Assembly (NCBI GenBank): GCA_030017815.1
Contig: JASEGX010000116.1
Location: forward strand, 1 to 5,143
Reading direction: 5' to 3'
Length of the DNA: 5,143 nucleotides
Source: Thermodesulfobacteriota bacterium
GTDB lineage: Bacteria; Desulfobacterota; QYQD01
The position numbers were made by a program, and so were the translations under genes. This document shows positions 5,107-5,143 of this stretch, piece after piece. Within the stretch, counting starts at the first letter, position 1. Each line of letters begins with the position of its first letter. The notes under the pieces are model-generated. The model made no database searches, was not told where the DNA came from, and saw nothing but the letters and a program-made list of their open reading frames with translations.

Positions 5107-5143
5107 CTAGTGTAGTGCATCCAACGCTTCTTTACATATATTG
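5107..5143 (-). other. Possible C-terminal tail of a minus-strand gene entering from the right
   Basis: In one minus-strand frame the last bases read NICKEALDALH followed by TAG at 5109-5107. It reads like a protein end, but eleven codons are too few to judge and random sequence gives such stretches often. If real, the MCP gene would lie about 190 bp downstream of another gene. The AT-rich stretch 5046-5106 between it and the promoter block holds nothing else that I can recognise. Confidence 0.15.

Noticed and set aside
5100..5143. Possible plus-strand gene start (ATG at 5100) running off the right edge
   Set aside because: Only 14 codons are visible, with no Shine-Dalgarno in the AT-rich upstream, so it cannot be supported.

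Overview
The window carries three chemotaxis genes, all read on the minus strand (right to left), and two intergenic stretches rich in small repeats. In transcription order they are: a soluble methyl-accepting chemotaxis protein (MCP) with two nearly identical Cys-rich PAS domains (4917 to 2887); a CheW coupling protein 19 bp downstream with its own Shine-Dalgarno site (2867 to 2337); and, after a 370-bp gap, a 627-residue helical protein that combines MCP-tip-like segments with a CheZ-like DxxxQ motif (about 1966 to 83). No CheA, CheY, CheR or CheB is visible, so the window is probably part of a larger chemotaxis cluster or an accessory receptor locus.

The soluble 34H-type receptor, the tandem PAS domains with conserved cysteines and the style of the intergenic repeats suggest a motile anaerobic or sulfur-cycle bacterium of the Desulfobacterota/Nitrospirota kind. 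This is an impression from gene style, not a placement. Coding regions look moderately GC-rich by eye and the intergenic DNA is clearly AT-richer.

Region by region. 1-82 holds opposed heptamer repeats (GTTNNCC) that can fold into a hairpin just beyond the third gene's stop codon. 83-1966 is the MCP/CheZ-like gene. 1967-2336 holds a 152-bp MITE-like element with inverted ends and a 10-bp direct repeat, a second heptamer array (GCYATGA), a putative sigma-28 promoter, and a second palindromic repeat related to the core of the first. 2337-2867 is cheW and 2887-4917 the MCP gene. 4918-5143 holds the MCP ribosome binding site, a leader, a second copy of the same sigma-28-like promoter, and an AT-rich tail.

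Putting it together (inference): a cytoplasmic receptor senses an intracellular cue through its paired PAS domains and couples through CheW to a CheA kinase encoded elsewhere. The third protein may join the same array and carry CheY-P phosphatase activity. A 39-bp block present upstream of both transcription units contains TAAT-N15-WCCGATAA, which suggests both are expressed with late flagellar genes. The most unusual items are the third protein, an internal duplication with an exact 268-residue offset in which the two copies appear to keep different functional motifs, and the shared promoter block, one copy of which is now separated from its gene by a mobile-looking repeat.
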